A stretch of DNA of 64,000 nucleotides from contig DASUWH010000008.1 in NCBI GenBank assembly GCA_036378535.1, positions 33,707-97,706 on the forward strand, read 5' to 3'. This document shows, one piece after another, positions 25,355 through 34,866 of the stretch (position 1 is its first letter; each line of letters starts with the position of its first letter). Source of the stretch: Gp1-AA122 sp036378535. Its GTDB lineage: Bacteria; Acidobacteriota; Terriglobia; Terriglobales; Acidobacteriaceae. A model generated the notes under the pieces. It was not told the origin of the DNA. It made no database searches and saw only the letters and a program-made list of their open reading frames with translations. Position numbers and translations under genes: made by a program.

Positions 25355-26967
25355 GCATGGGCCTCGCGCGGTTTTCGGCGCAAATCGCGCAGAACCTGAA
25401 AGGCTGCGTTGCGGCCGGGCGCCCCGGTTACGCCTCCCCCGGGATGCGCCCCCGCACCGCACAGATACAGCCCCGGAATGGGCATTCGGTATTGCGACCA
25501 GCCCGGCACCGGACGCATGAAGAACAACTGCTCCAGCGTGAGATCGCCGTGAAAGATATTTCCTTCGGTGAGCCCGTAAGTTCGTTCCAGGTCAAGTGGC
25601 GTCAGCACCTGCTGCGCGAGAATGGCTCCGGGCACGTTGGGTGCGTATTCGGCGATTTTCTTTACCACCCGATCACCCAACAACTGGCGATTCTGGTCCC
25701 AGGTTCCGCGGCGCAGCGCATAAGGGACATACTGCACAAAGCACGTCATGATGTGGCGCCCCATGGGCGCAAGTGTGTCGTCGACATTGGACGCGACCAC
25801 GCAATCAACCCAGAGTTCCTCGGGAATTTCGCCGAACTTCGCGATATCGTAACAACGTTCCGCGAATTCCAGCGACGGAACCAGTGTGAATAAAGCGCGC
25901 TGCCCCGGACTGGCATCGGCAGGCATTCCCTTCACTCGCGGCTCTTCCGCCAGGACGAAATTTACCTTGGCGCAGGGACCATTCATTTTGATTCCCTGCA
26001 CCGCACGAACGAAATCTTCAGGCAGTTCCTTTGCATCCACCAGACTAAGGAACGTTCTCTTCGGATCGGCATTGGAAAGGACAGTCCGAGCGGAAATTTC
26101 TGCGCCATCTTGCAGCACCACTCCGCGGACCCGGCCTTCGCGGACGTTAATGCGCGCGACTGGAGCCGACGTCCGAATTTCCACACCACGCTTGCGTCCC
26201 GCCGCAGCAAGCGCCTGGGTGATACTGCCCATGCCGCCAATCACGTGCCCATAAAAACCCTGTAACTCGTGCTCGCCGCCGCTTAACAAGTGGAAGAGCA
26301 GGCCCAGCGCAGTGCCCGGATCATAAGGACCGCCATGTTTGCCATACACGTTGTTCGCCAGAAATAGCGTCTTGATCTGTTCCGACTCATAGTTACGGTC
26401 TAGAAAATCGCCCAGGCTCCCGGTCAAAAATGAGATCAGTTGAGAGATTTCCGCTTCGCTAATGCCGCGAAAGCGCTTGCCCACCTGCAACAACTTCCAC
26501 CAGCCGTGCAGGCCGTCGGCCCCGATTTGCGGGGGCGGCTCCATGAAAAATGGTTGAAGGTAACGCGCCAGTTTTTTCAGCTGGTCATCCACGCGAGCAA
26601 ATGTCTCAGCATCGCGGCAGGATATCTTGCGCAGCTCAGCGACAACGCGGTCACGATCGGCCCACCAGGGAACCACCTGGCCGTTGGGGAAAGGCACTTG
26701 CAGCGCGGGATCGCACGGAATCATGCGCAAGCCATGGGAGGCCAGTTCGAGTTCGCGGATCACTTCTGGACGCAACATGCTGGCGATGTAGGAAGTCGTA
26801 GAAGCGCGACAGCCGGGAGCGATTTCTTCAGTTACGCAGCAGCCTCCGACGATCTCACGCCGCTCGAGCACCAAGGTGGAGAGGCCGGACGCGGCAAGAT
26901 AAGCCGCTGCCGTCAGGCCATTATGGCCGGCCCCGATAACAATGACGTCATAACGGGAAACATGCAT
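25351..26967 (-). CDS. Phytoene-desaturase-fold FAD oxidoreductase (PYROXD2-like)
   Basis: About 538 residues from the ATG at 26967. FAD-binding motif VIVIGAGHNGLTAAAYLAAS at about 8-27, followed by LERREIVGGCCVTEE, and a C-terminal second nucleotide-contact motif PGLYLCGAGAHPGGGVTGAPG. The pattern matches the PYROXD2/NAD(P)-FAD oxidoreductase group that shares the CrtI fold; no carotenoid genes are nearby, so carotenoid desaturation is unlikely. A longer start at 27021 is possible but its SD-like AGTAGG touches the start codon. Coupled to the amine oxidoreductase downstream. Confidence 0.82.
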   Translation of the reverse strand: MHVSRYDVIVIGAGHNGLTAAAYLAASGLSTLVLERREIVGGCCVTEEIAPGCRASTTSYIASMLRPEVIRELELASHGLRMIPCDPALQVPFPNGQVVPWWADRDRVVAELRKISCRDAETFARVDDQLKKLARYLQPFFMEPPPQIGADGLHGWWKLLQVGKRFRGISEAEISQLISFLTGSLGDFLDRNYESEQIKTLFLANNVYGKHGGPYDPGTALGLLFHLLSGGEHELQGFYGHVIGGMGSITQALAAAGRKRGVEIRTSAPVARINVREGRVRGVVLQDGAEISARTVLSNADPKRTFLSLVDAKELPEDFVRAVQGIKMNGPCAKVNFVLAEEPRVKGMPADASPGQRALFTLVPSLEFAERCYDIAKFGEIPEELWVDCVVASNVDDTLAPMGRHIMTCFVQYVPYALRRGTWDQNRQLLGDRVVKKIAEYAPNVPGAILAQQVLTPLDLERTYGLTEGNIFHGDLTLEQLFFMRPVPGWSQYRMPIPGLYLCGAGAHPGGGVTGAPGRNAAFQVLRDLRRKPREAHA

Positions 26968-27076
26968 GTGCGCGAAGAAAATGACCGCGGGTAATAAATG
27001 AGTTTCCCCACGAGCAGGCACATCCTACTTTGATTTTATGTGGAGGCGAAGTGTTTTTTGATTCTGTAAGCGAGAT

Positions 27077-28564
27077 TCACTGACCAGTGGTCACTGCAGC
27101 ACTCCTTCTTATCCTTCTTTTCCCGTTCCAATATAAGAACGCGCCGACCCCAATCAGCGCGGCTGTAGCGAACGTCACCTTCATAAAAGCTAAAAACGGG
27201 TTCAGTTCTCCCGGACTTGGAACGAAGGACAGGGCGATGGTGAGAAATGCCGTCGTGAATCCAACGCAGGAGAGCAGCAGCGCGATGGGCTTGCCGCCGG
27301 GTACGCGGATGACATCCGGTCCCGGTGGTTCGCGCTGCAGCCGAACCATAGCCCCAAACAAAAATAAATACGGAAGAAAGTAAGTGATGATGCCCATGCT
27401 TACGAGGATGTCGTAAGCCCCTCTTACGCTGGTGCCCGCCTGTCCCAGAAAGATAAAAAGTACGCCAAAGGCTGCTTGCAGGATCAGGGCCACGTAAGGG
27501 GTCCCCCACTGGGGATGGAGTTTTCCGAACACCGGTGGCAGGAAGCGGTCGATTCCAGCGACAAAGGGCAAGCGCGCAACAGCCGCGAGGTAGGCACCGG
27601 CGGCGCCCAGATTACTGAGAGCGATTAAGCCGGCGGCGATCGGGATGATCCAGAAGAATCCGACCCGTCCCGCGGTCCGCGCGATTGCCTGCATCAGTCC
27701 CTGCAGGTTGCTCACCTGGTCTGGTGGGAGAGCCAGCAAAACTCCGATCGTGCCGACGACATAACAGAAAGTCACAACCAGACCGCCGGTAAACAAGGCG
27801 AATGGGATGGTACGGCGCGTATTTTTTATCTCCTCCGCCATCAATGAAGCGGTTTCACTGCCGCTAAAAGCGAAGGTCAGCGTGGACCAGAAAATCATAT
27901 CCTTGAAGTGCGTGCTGGGGATCATCGCACGGGGAGTGAAGGATGTTGCCGAGCCGAAGCGGTGGCGAGCGATCAAGCCCATCACGAGAATGATGACTAC
28001 AGGCAACCACATGGCAAGAGCGCCAACATTGTGCAGCCATTTACCAACATCCAGCCCGACCACATTCACGATCGTAATTGCAGTCAAGGTGAGGATGGAA
28101 AAGATGAGGTAGAAAGTCACATCGTTCGAAAGGTAGTTCCAGCGCTCGCCACGCATGTACAACAGATTGCTGCCCGCAAAATACAGTACCGCGGGAAAGT
28201 AGGGCAGGTTGCTGGTCCAGTAAATCCATGCGCAGAGAAAGCCGGCAAATTCGCCGAATGCGCGCTTGGTCCACACATACAGTCCGCCTTGTTGCGGGTA
28301 CCGAGAGGAGAGTTCGATCACCGACAGAGCCAGCGGCGTATAGAAGGTCAGCCAGGCGCCAAACCAGATAACGACTGCGCTCGGGCCGGCGCTGGCCGCT
28401 GTCGCGATCCAGCGTAAGCTCACGCCGGTCACGACATAAAAGAGCACCAGGTCCAGAAAACCCATGGCGCGCTTTGGAGACAGCAGCTCGGCGCCGGACT
28501 TCACGACGCTCCCCTCGCCGGACGCCATGGAACCGGTTTCGGGAGCATTGGTCGCGGAGCCCAT
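27077..28564 (-). CDS. APC-superfamily amino acid/amine permease
   Basis: 495 residues with about 12 hydrophobic segments, starting with FLDLVLFYVVTGVSLRWIAT (TM1 with the helix-breaking G of the LeuT fold) and including FWSTLTFAFSGSETASLMAEEI (the TM6 region, with the FSGSE motif of APC members) and the C-terminal VTFATAALIGVGAFLYW. An N-terminal soluble tail of about 33 residues carries no signal. As the first gene of the unit permease, two FAD oxidoreductases and BHMT-like, it probably imports the amine substrate. Specificity is not readable. Confidence 0.88.
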   Translation of the reverse strand: MGSATNAPETGSMASGEGSVVKSGAELLSPKRAMGFLDLVLFYVVTGVSLRWIATAASAGPSAVVIWFGAWLTFYTPLALSVIELSSRYPQQGGLYVWTKRAFGEFAGFLCAWIYWTSNLPYFPAVLYFAGSNLLYMRGERWNYLSNDVTFYLIFSILTLTAITIVNVVGLDVGKWLHNVGALAMWLPVVIILVMGLIARHRFGSATSFTPRAMIPSTHFKDMIFWSTLTFAFSGSETASLMAEEIKNTRRTIPFALFTGGLVVTFCYVVGTIGVLLALPPDQVSNLQGLMQAIARTAGRVGFFWIIPIAAGLIALSNLGAAGAYLAAVARLPFVAGIDRFLPPVFGKLHPQWGTPYVALILQAAFGVLFIFLGQAGTSVRGAYDILVSMGIITYFLPYLFLFGAMVRLQREPPGPDVIRVPGGKPIALLLSCVGFTTAFLTIALSFVPSPGELNPFLAFMKVTFATAALIGVGAFLYWNGKRRIRRSAAVTTGQ

Positions 28565-28756
28565 TGGCTGACCTTTATACCATCATCGTCGCCTCGGCTC
28601 TATCGTCCCCTGCCCGTCTACCCAGAGTCTTCCTCTTCTCAAAACAGGGCGACCGAATGATCGTTTGGCAAAGGTGATCCCGCTCACAGACACCATTCAC
28701 TCCTATCGCTACCGTCATAGTGAACCGCACGTGTTTTTCAAGTGAAAGGTTGTTTT

Positions 28757-30298
28757 ATGGGAATTGCCTCTCCATCGGTGACCCGCGTCTTGAATCACAA
28801 CTTATTGCAACGAATCATGAGTGCTCAGGACGCAGCGGCGCTGATCCGCTCCGGCGACCAGATCGGCATGAGCGGCTTCACCGGATCGGGTTATCCCAAG
28901 GCCGTCCCCACGGAACTGGCGCGTCGAATCGCCGACGCCAACTTTCGTGGCCAGAAGTTTCAAGTGAGCGTGTTTACCGGCGCTTCGACTGGTCCTGAAC
29001 TGGATGGAGCCCTGGCAATGGCAGGCGGTATTCATCTGCGCCTTCCCTACCAATCGGATCCCGAAACCCGCAAGCGCATCAACGCCGGTGAGATGGACTA
29101 TATGGACATCCACCTCAGCCACGTGGGGCAGTTTGTGGAATACGGTTTTCTTGGGAAGCTCGATGTGGCGCTGATTGAAGTAACCGCCATTCTCGAGGAT
29201 GGACGGCTGATACCGAGTTCATCCATCGGCAATAACAAGACCTGGGTTGAACAGGCGGAGCGCGTGATCCTGGAAGTAAATTCCTGGCAGCCGATTGCGC
29301 TGGAGGGCATGCACGACATCTATTACGGCCTGGAGCCTCCGCCGAACCGCGGACCGATTCCGCTGGTGCGCCCTGGGCAGCGCATTGGATCGCCCTATCT
29401 TGAAGTCCCTTCCGACAGGGTGATCGCGGTTGTGCTCACCGATTCTCCCGATCGCAATAGCGCTTTCAAGCCGCCGGATGAAGCCTCCAAACGCATCGCG
29501 GGTCACATTCTTGAATTCCTGAGCTGGGAAGTACAGAAAGGCCGCATGCCTGGCAACTTGCTTCCCCTGCAATCCGGCGTCGGCAACATCGCCAATGCAG
29601 TTCTATTCGGGCTGGAAGAAGGACAGTTTGAAGGACTCACCTCCTACACCGAAGTGATTCAAGATGGAATGATTCGCCTGCTGAAATCAGGAAAACTGAC
29701 ATGCGCCTCAGCCACGGCGTTTTCATTAAGTCCCGAGATGCTGACGGAAGTCAATTCCAATATGGCAGACTACCGGGATCGTATCGTGCTGCGTCCCCAG
29801 GAAATCTCCAATCATCCTGAAATCATTCGCCGCTTAGGCGTGATTGCTATGAATGGGATGATCGAAGCCGATATTTATGGCAACGTAAACTCGACCCATG
29901 TCATGGGATCGCGCATTCAAAATGGCATTGGCGGCTCGGGAGATTTCGCGCGGAACGGATATCTCTCGATCTTCATGGCGCCATCGACAGCGCAAAATGG
30001 AACTATATCCACCGTTGTCCCGATGGTCTCGCATGTCGATCATACCGAGCATGACGTGCAAGTTGTGGTCACCGAGCAGGGCCTGGCTGATCTGCGCGGG
30101 CTTTCGCCCCGGCAGCGCGCTCGTCTCATCATCGAGAAATGCTCCAGTCCAGATTACAGGGCGCTCCTGCTCGACTACCTCAACCGGGCCGAGCGGCTTT
30201 CCTACGGCAAGCATTCGCCTCATCTTTTGACTGAGTCACTGAGTTGGCACAACCGCTATCTGCGAACCGGGCAGATGCTGCCGAAACAGGAGAACTGA
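28757..30298 (+). CDS. Succinyl-CoA:acetate CoA-transferase / acetyl-CoA hydrolase family
   Basis: 513 residues from the ATG at 28757 (AAAGG site 7 bases upstream; the GTG at 28742 is less likely). A class I CoA-transferase of the AarC/Ach1/Cat1 group: GMSGFTGSGYPKAVPTELA (about 37-55), LQSGVGNIANAVLFGL and the catalytic-loop SYTEVIQD, where Glu299 corresponds to the covalent glutamate. Further C-terminal landmarks are NSTHVMGSRIQNGIGGSGDF and VTEQGLADLRGLSPRQRA. It would move CoA between succinate and acetate, letting acetate enter the TCA cycle. Monocistronic; convergent with the LMF-like gene. Confidence 0.93.
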   Translation: MGIASPSVTRVLNHNLLQRIMSAQDAAALIRSGDQIGMSGFTGSGYPKAVPTELARRIADANFRGQKFQVSVFTGASTGPELDGALAMAGGIHLRLPYQSDPETRKRINAGEMDYMDIHLSHVGQFVEYGFLGKLDVALIEVTAILEDGRLIPSSSIGNNKTWVEQAERVILEVNSWQPIALEGMHDIYYGLEPPPNRGPIPLVRPGQRIGSPYLEVPSDRVIAVVLTDSPDRNSAFKPPDEASKRIAGHILEFLSWEVQKGRMPGNLLPLQSGVGNIANAVLFGLEEGQFEGLTSYTEVIQDGMIRLLKSGKLTCASATAFSLSPEMLTEVNSNMADYRDRIVLRPQEISNHPEIIRRLGVIAMNGMIEADIYGNVNSTHVMGSRIQNGIGGSGDFARNGYLSIFMAPSTAQNGTISTVVPMVSHVDHTEHDVQVVVTEQGLADLRGLSPRQRARLIIEKCSSPDYRALLLDYLNRAERLSYGKHSPHLLTESLSWHNRYLRTGQMLPKQEN

Positions 30299-30316
30299 AA
30301 AGCGGCGTTAGCGGCT

Positions 30317-32113
30317 TTATCGCTGCAGGGAAATGACTGGAACATATTCTCCTCGTAACTCGCGGCGCCACCAGTTCCCGCTTAGTTTCCTCTCTTCTGG
30401 AGTTGTGAAGTTGTACTGGTATACAAGCGCACGAAGGTAGCGCGGCGGCGCATTTGGGAAGGGGTTGCGCTCCAAAAGGTGCAGGACATCGGGTGAGCCC
30501 TCCAGCAGCCTTGCCATGAAGTGCAGAATCCAGGGATCGCTGTGATAGTCGCCAAGCGCGGCAAACCACATCTGCCAGTCCAGGCGAGGCTGGTGCGGCG
30601 CTACCCAGGGCGGCCGCCGGTCCAGTTCACCCGGCTTGTACTTGAATTCATAGCTTAGCCAGTTGGATCCGTCATTCGAACCTTGCACGATGATTTCCGG
30701 ACGAGTCGTAGTCATTACCGCAAAAAGACCGTAGGTGTTGACGATCTCGAATGGTCCCAGCGCGCTCATAATCTTATCGGCGGGCTTCCAATGCACGCCG
30801 GAGAACGTCGCGGCCATTTCGAAGCCACTTACCAGAAGTACGACGACATAGACAGCCACGCAAACCTGCCGAACCCAAGACTTCCCACTGCGTGTCTCGA
30901 ACGCATGAGCGAATACTCTTCCCGGCGAAAAATGGCGGAGGAAATGATCGTCGAGTAGAAAAAGACAGAGCGTTAACGTCAGCAAGTTGAAGAAGGCGTA
31001 GTTCCCGGTCAAAGCGATGAGTATCTGAAGTAACGCGATGGCAAACGCCGCCGGAACCCGCAAGCGCCGCGGCGCCAGAATAAAAAACGGAACCACGAGT
31101 TCAACCGAGAAAACGAAACCCACTGAGGCATGCTGAAACCAGGCCGGCAGCTGGTAGAAGTGCCATGCCATGGGCGTGGGTAAGGGCTGAGTTTCGTAAT
31201 GAACCGGGAGCGCGCTGAAGCTACGCCACAGAGGATCATGGCTCAAGAGCTTCACCGCTCCGGAAAGAAACACCAGCCGAAAAAGCAGCCAACGGAACAG
31301 CTTGATAATAAGTGGTGATGAGCCCAAAAAAATGGCGAGAAATCCAGCTTCCAGCAGCAGCGCGTCCCATTGATAGCCCATGAACTGCTGGCCTGCCGCA
31401 ACCAGGGATAAATAGAGGATGAATGCTGCCACGCGTATCCAACGCCAATTGAGTCCGCCGAATTGCAGTAGCGCCAAGAATGACCCGGCGACCCAGATAG
31501 CGCGGAGCATACCGTCGCTGCTATTCAGCCACAGCAGCGTGGGGACATTCCAGAATCTGGCCGATGCGAAATAGTCCCGCGCGGCACGAAGATAATCGGC
31601 CACCGGGGAGATACCATGAGACCCGATAAGCCCGCGCGCCTGCACACCGAAAGAGAGAAAGGCAATCAAGTAGATGACGCCGAGTAAGCGGATGAAAATC
31701 CAACTCGCATAATTAAAAGTTTCTGGTACGACCGGAATTCCCCACAGAGTCTTAGTTACCTGGTAGGCGAATGATCGATGCTGCGCGATCACCCGATAAG
31801 CAGCTTCCGATACTGGAGCCACGCCGGGCACATGTTCATAGAGGCGAAGCCAGGAGCCTCTCCCCGGCAATAAAGCTATCAGGCGGAAAACAGCATGAGC
31901 GCCGGTAAACTTTTCGCCGTCCGCAAGGATCAGATGAACGGCGGCGGCGAATTCGCTCTGCGCAATAGCCGGAAATCGGTCGCCGATTTCCTGGTAAGGC
32001 GCGTAGAGCACCCGATCGCCCGTAAGCTCTTTCCAATATTCCACCCAGGCACGGCAAAACGAGCAGGCACCATCGAAGATCAAGAGAGGGCGGTCTGGAT
32101 ATTTTTCGGCCAT
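30317..32113 (-). CDS. DCC thiol-oxidoreductase domain fused to lipase-maturation-factor-like membrane protein
   Basis: 598 residues with two parts. Residues about 8-125 are a DCC/DUF393 domain with the thioredoxin-like motif LIFDGACSFCRAWVEYW (Cys17 and Cys20). Residues about 135-450 are a multi-pass membrane region resembling lipase maturation factor 1 (WRSFSALPVHYETQPLPTPM, WHFYQLPAWFQHASVGFVF), followed by a soluble C-terminus typical of LMF proteins (IIVQGSNDGSNWLSYEFKYK, PRLDWQMWFAALG). Both parts are often found separately. A role in disulfide-dependent folding of exported proteins is inferred. Last gene of the large minus-strand unit. Confidence 0.85.
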   Translation of the reverse strand: MAEKYPDRPLLIFDGACSFCRAWVEYWKELTGDRVLYAPYQEIGDRFPAIAQSEFAAAVHLILADGEKFTGAHAVFRLIALLPGRGSWLRLYEHVPGVAPVSEAAYRVIAQHRSFAYQVTKTLWGIPVVPETFNYASWIFIRLLGVIYLIAFLSFGVQARGLIGSHGISPVADYLRAARDYFASARFWNVPTLLWLNSSDGMLRAIWVAGSFLALLQFGGLNWRWIRVAAFILYLSLVAAGQQFMGYQWDALLLEAGFLAIFLGSSPLIIKLFRWLLFRLVFLSGAVKLLSHDPLWRSFSALPVHYETQPLPTPMAWHFYQLPAWFQHASVGFVFSVELVVPFFILAPRRLRVPAAFAIALLQILIALTGNYAFFNLLTLTLCLFLLDDHFLRHFSPGRVFAHAFETRSGKSWVRQVCVAVYVVVLLVSGFEMAATFSGVHWKPADKIMSALGPFEIVNTYGLFAVMTTTRPEIIVQGSNDGSNWLSYEFKYKPGELDRRPPWVAPHQPRLDWQMWFAALGDYHSDPWILHFMARLLEGSPDVLHLLERNPFPNAPPRYLRALVYQYNFTTPEERKLSGNWWRRELRGEYVPVISLQR

Positions 32114-32196
32114 TGGCGGATCTTGCAGGCGTGAACTTACGATGTTACATGGGATTCAAGTGGGAATCAGCTTGCAGGGGACTCAACGTAGCACCT

Positions 32197-32970
32197 TCAC
32201 AGGCGATTACCGATGCCTACTCCAAAATCCACGCTTAGTACCTGCCCGTTGATTTCGCTGGCCAGGTTAGAGCAGAGAAACACAAAGGCATTCGCAATCG
32301 CTTCGGGCGTATTTCTCTTTCCCATCGGGGAGACGCGCCGCACAAATTCCCGGTAGGCCTCGTCCTCGTCAAACACCTTCAGAGAACTTCCAGCAGCGAC
32401 GTTCCCCGGCGAAATCGCGTTCACACGAATTCCGGCAGGAGCATATTCGAGCGCCAGGCAGCGTGTGAGATTCTCCAGAGCAGCTTTGGCAGACGCGTAA
32501 GAAGGAATCTGAGTGTGGGGAATGCGCGCCACGTAAGAAGACGTGAACACCAGGTGACCGGCAATACCTCTCGAGGTCCACTCGGCGAAGACCGCCCGCG
32601 CCAGATAAGTCTGGGCAAAATAATTAAAGCGAAAAATTCGCTCGTAGTCGGCTTCCGAGGTGGTGGCGAAGGGGTGCAATCCACAGCCACCCGCGTGGCC
32701 AAGCACCGTATCCAGGGCAGGATACTTTGAAAAGGATTCCTGAATCACGCGATTGAGAGCCGAAGAATCCGTGATGTCGGCGGAAAAATAGATGAAGGAG
32801 TGTGCCGGGATCTGCCAGTCCTGCAAAGTTCTTAATGCCCGGTTTTCAGGTTTTATATCGACGAGGATCAGTTTGGCGCCTGCTTCGACCAGCCTTCGCA
32901 CCATGTGTTCAGCGATGGCGCCGAGGGCTCCCGTTATGAGGATTGGCTTGCCGGAGAAATCGATTGTCAT
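32197..32970 (-). CDS. Short-chain dehydrogenase/reductase
   Basis: 257 residues from the ATG at 32970, which shares one base with the upstream stop (TGATG). Cofactor motif ITGALGAIAEHM (about 13-24) with DIK after the second strand, suggesting NAD preference; the catalytic Ser lies in VFTSSYV and the Tyr-Lys pair in PSYASAKAAL. The C-terminal half has RVNAISPGNV and the usual NGQVLSVDFG ending. The context (RraA-like, M24-like, enolase-superfamily genes) favours a sugar or sugar-acid substrate. Confidence 0.88.
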   Translation of the reverse strand: MTIDFSGKPILITGALGAIAEHMVRRLVEAGAKLILVDIKPENRALRTLQDWQIPAHSFIYFSADITDSSALNRVIQESFSKYPALDTVLGHAGGCGLHPFATTSEADYERIFRFNYFAQTYLARAVFAEWTSRGIAGHLVFTSSYVARIPHTQIPSYASAKAALENLTRCLALEYAPAGIRVNAISPGNVAAGSSLKVFDEDEAYREFVRRVSPMGKRNTPEAIANAFVFLCSNLASEINGQVLSVDFGVGIGNRL

Positions 32971-34157
32971 CACGCGTCGGCTCTCCTCGCCATCTCAGAG
33001 AGAACCTTGCATCCACTTTCGGTCACGAGAACATTATCTTCCATGCGAGCGCCGCCGCCGAATGCGGGAACGTAGGCGCCGGGTTCCACCGTGATGATCA
33101 TTCCGGGTTCGAGTTTGGCTGTTACTCCCGGGCTGATGCCGAACCCGGGATCGTGATAGCGAAAGCCAACATGATGGCCGGTAGCGTGAGTAAAGTAAGC
33201 AGACAAGCCTGCGCTGGAAATAATTTCTCTTGCAGTTCCATCGATTTCACCAGCGGGGATGCCGGGCCGGATGACTTCCATCGCTGCACGTTGCGCCAAC
33301 GATACTGTGGAGAATACCTTCTCCAACTCCGGCTTCAGGTTGCCGACCGGTGCGGTGCGCGTCAGATCGCTCCAATATCCGTTCACGCAGGTTGCCAATT
33401 CCAGCAGAACCAGATCGCCATTTTGCAATGCACGCGCAGTCGAGCGGTTAAACCGGCCAGAGTCGGCGCTGTTTGGGCCTGATTGAACCATGCCCCAGGC
33501 TCGGGCATAAAAAATGCCTGGCTGGCCTATCTGCCTCTGGATGGCGGACTCGACGGCGGTGGCTACGTCAATTTCACGAGCCCCGGGAGTGAGGTGGTCG
33601 TGGAACACCTTGATGCCCACCGCCGCGGTCTTATTGGCCAAGCCAACGGCCGCTATTTCTGGCGGCGTTTTGTGGAGGTAGAGCTCGAGATAAGCTTGTT
33701 CGACCTCAGCATCAGGCTCGCCGGCAATCTTTGAAAATGTTTGCCAGAACAGTTCCGGTAGAGGGATCTGCTCCGCCGCTTGCAGCGGGAGCGCGCTTCG
33801 CGAGCCCCCGCGCAGCATTCCCACGCGGGAACAATCCACGCCGCATCGCTTCAATTCGGCTCCAATACTGTCTGCGAGAACCTGGTAGGGATCTGAGCAG
33901 TCGAGCAGGCCCCAGGGATATTCTCGAACGGTGACCTCCGCGGGAATATGATCCCGGGGTTCCAGTACCGGAACAAACAAAATGGGCTGCCCTTCCCGCG
34001 GAAACAACAGAATCGACGCTCCCCAAAAGGGAAGATACCCGCTCATCATAACTAATTCGTCGGGTCGCCAAGCGATCCAGGCTTCCAGCTCGTGTTGTCT
34101 GAGAAAAGACCGGATCCTCTCACAACGGCTATGAGCAGCTGATTCAGTTGAAGGCAA
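32970..34157 (-). CDS. M24-family (creatinase/prolidase fold) metallopeptidase-like protein
   Basis: 395 residues. An N-terminal creatinase-like domain (about 10-145) precedes the pita-bread catalytic domain. Likely metal ligands are Asp264 (NGYWSDLTRT), His328 (ATGHHVGFRYHD), Glu358 (ITVEPGAY) and Glu373 (ARMEDN). The position that is usually the first Asp ligand is Glu253 (VLLELAT), a substitution that occurs in some subfamilies but may alter activity. Proline peptidases, creatinases and related hydrolases share this fold, so the reaction is open. Eight bases after the RraA-like gene. Confidence 0.85.
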   Translation of the reverse strand: MPSTESAAHSRCERIRSFLRQHELEAWIAWRPDELVMMSGYLPFWGASILLFPREGQPILFVPVLEPRDHIPAEVTVREYPWGLLDCSDPYQVLADSIGAELKRCGVDCSRVGMLRGGSRSALPLQAAEQIPLPELFWQTFSKIAGEPDAEVEQAYLELYLHKTPPEIAAVGLANKTAAVGIKVFHDHLTPGAREIDVATAVESAIQRQIGQPGIFYARAWGMVQSGPNSADSGRFNRSTARALQNGDLVLLELATCVNGYWSDLTRTAPVGNLKPELEKVFSTVSLAQRAAMEVIRPGIPAGEIDGTAREIISSAGLSAYFTHATGHHVGFRYHDPGFGISPGVTAKLEPGMIITVEPGAYVPAFGGGARMEDNVLVTESGCKVLSEMARRADA

Positions 34158-34165
34158 ATCTGCTC

Positions 34166-34858
34166 CTACATGATTCCGTGCTTTTCAAAAGCAGCCACAG
34201 CGCTTAAGCCATCCTCCAGCGCTTTTCTTACCAACTTCTCTCCGCGGACTTTCTCAATGGCTTTCGTAAAGACTTCCGTTGCCGCCGGCGCAGGAATTAA
34301 GCAGACGCCGTCGATATCGCCGAAGAGTATGTCGCCGGGTTCGATTCGTACTTGCCCGATCTCAACCGGAATGCGGTAGTCGACCACTTTGTAGCGGGGA
34401 GCGGAATCTTGCCCGTATGATCCCCAGGAAAAGGTTGGGAAATTGAGTGCCAGGACCGCTCTGGTATCGCGCGAGTAGCCATTCAGAACGGCGCCGCTGC
34501 TGCCCAGCTTTCGCGCGCGAATACTCATCAACTCGCCCCACAAGGCGTTGCGAGGTGAGGATCCGGTATTTACATAGATTTCGTGCGCGTGCAGGTCATC
34601 AAGCGCTTCCAGCATCAATCCGAACGGTTTTTCCATCAGCTTGTTCGCGCTGCCGGCAAGCTTCTCTTCGAAAACGTCGACGGCCAACACCGGCATGGCA
34701 CGTCCGATGACAACCATGGCCGGCGACAACGGTTGAATCTGGGGCGGCAGAAACTGGTGGCGCAGATGTAGCTTGTCCATCACGTCGCCCACGACACAGG
34801 TAAACAACTCCTGCCGGACGAGCGCAAACAGTTCGTCATCTGAGCTCCAGAGATTCAT
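34166..34858 (-). CDS. RraA-like / 4-hydroxy-4-methyl-2-oxoglutarate aldolase family protein
   Basis: 230 residues. The RraA fold is shown by CVVGDVMDKLHLRHQFLPP near the N-terminus, WGELMSIRARKLGSSGAVLN (about 107-126), the catalytic/metal Arg130-Asp131 in NGYSRDTRA, and the C-terminal EPGDILFGDIDGVCLIP. Family members include pyruvate aldolases for branched 2-keto acids, besides RNase E inhibitors. Next to an enolase-superfamily dehydratase and SDR genes, an aldolase step in sugar-acid breakdown is the better fit. Eight bases follow the TPR gene. Confidence 0.85.
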   Translation of the reverse strand: MNLWSSDDELFALVRQELFTCVVGDVMDKLHLRHQFLPPQIQPLSPAMVVIGRAMPVLAVDVFEEKLAGSANKLMEKPFGLMLEALDDLHAHEIYVNTGSSPRNALWGELMSIRARKLGSSGAVLNGYSRDTRAVLALNFPTFSWGSYGQDSAPRYKVVDYRIPVEIGQVRIEPGDILFGDIDGVCLIPAPAATEVFTKAIEKVRGEKLVRKALEDGLSAVAAFEKHGIM

Positions 34859-34866
34859 ACGATCCT

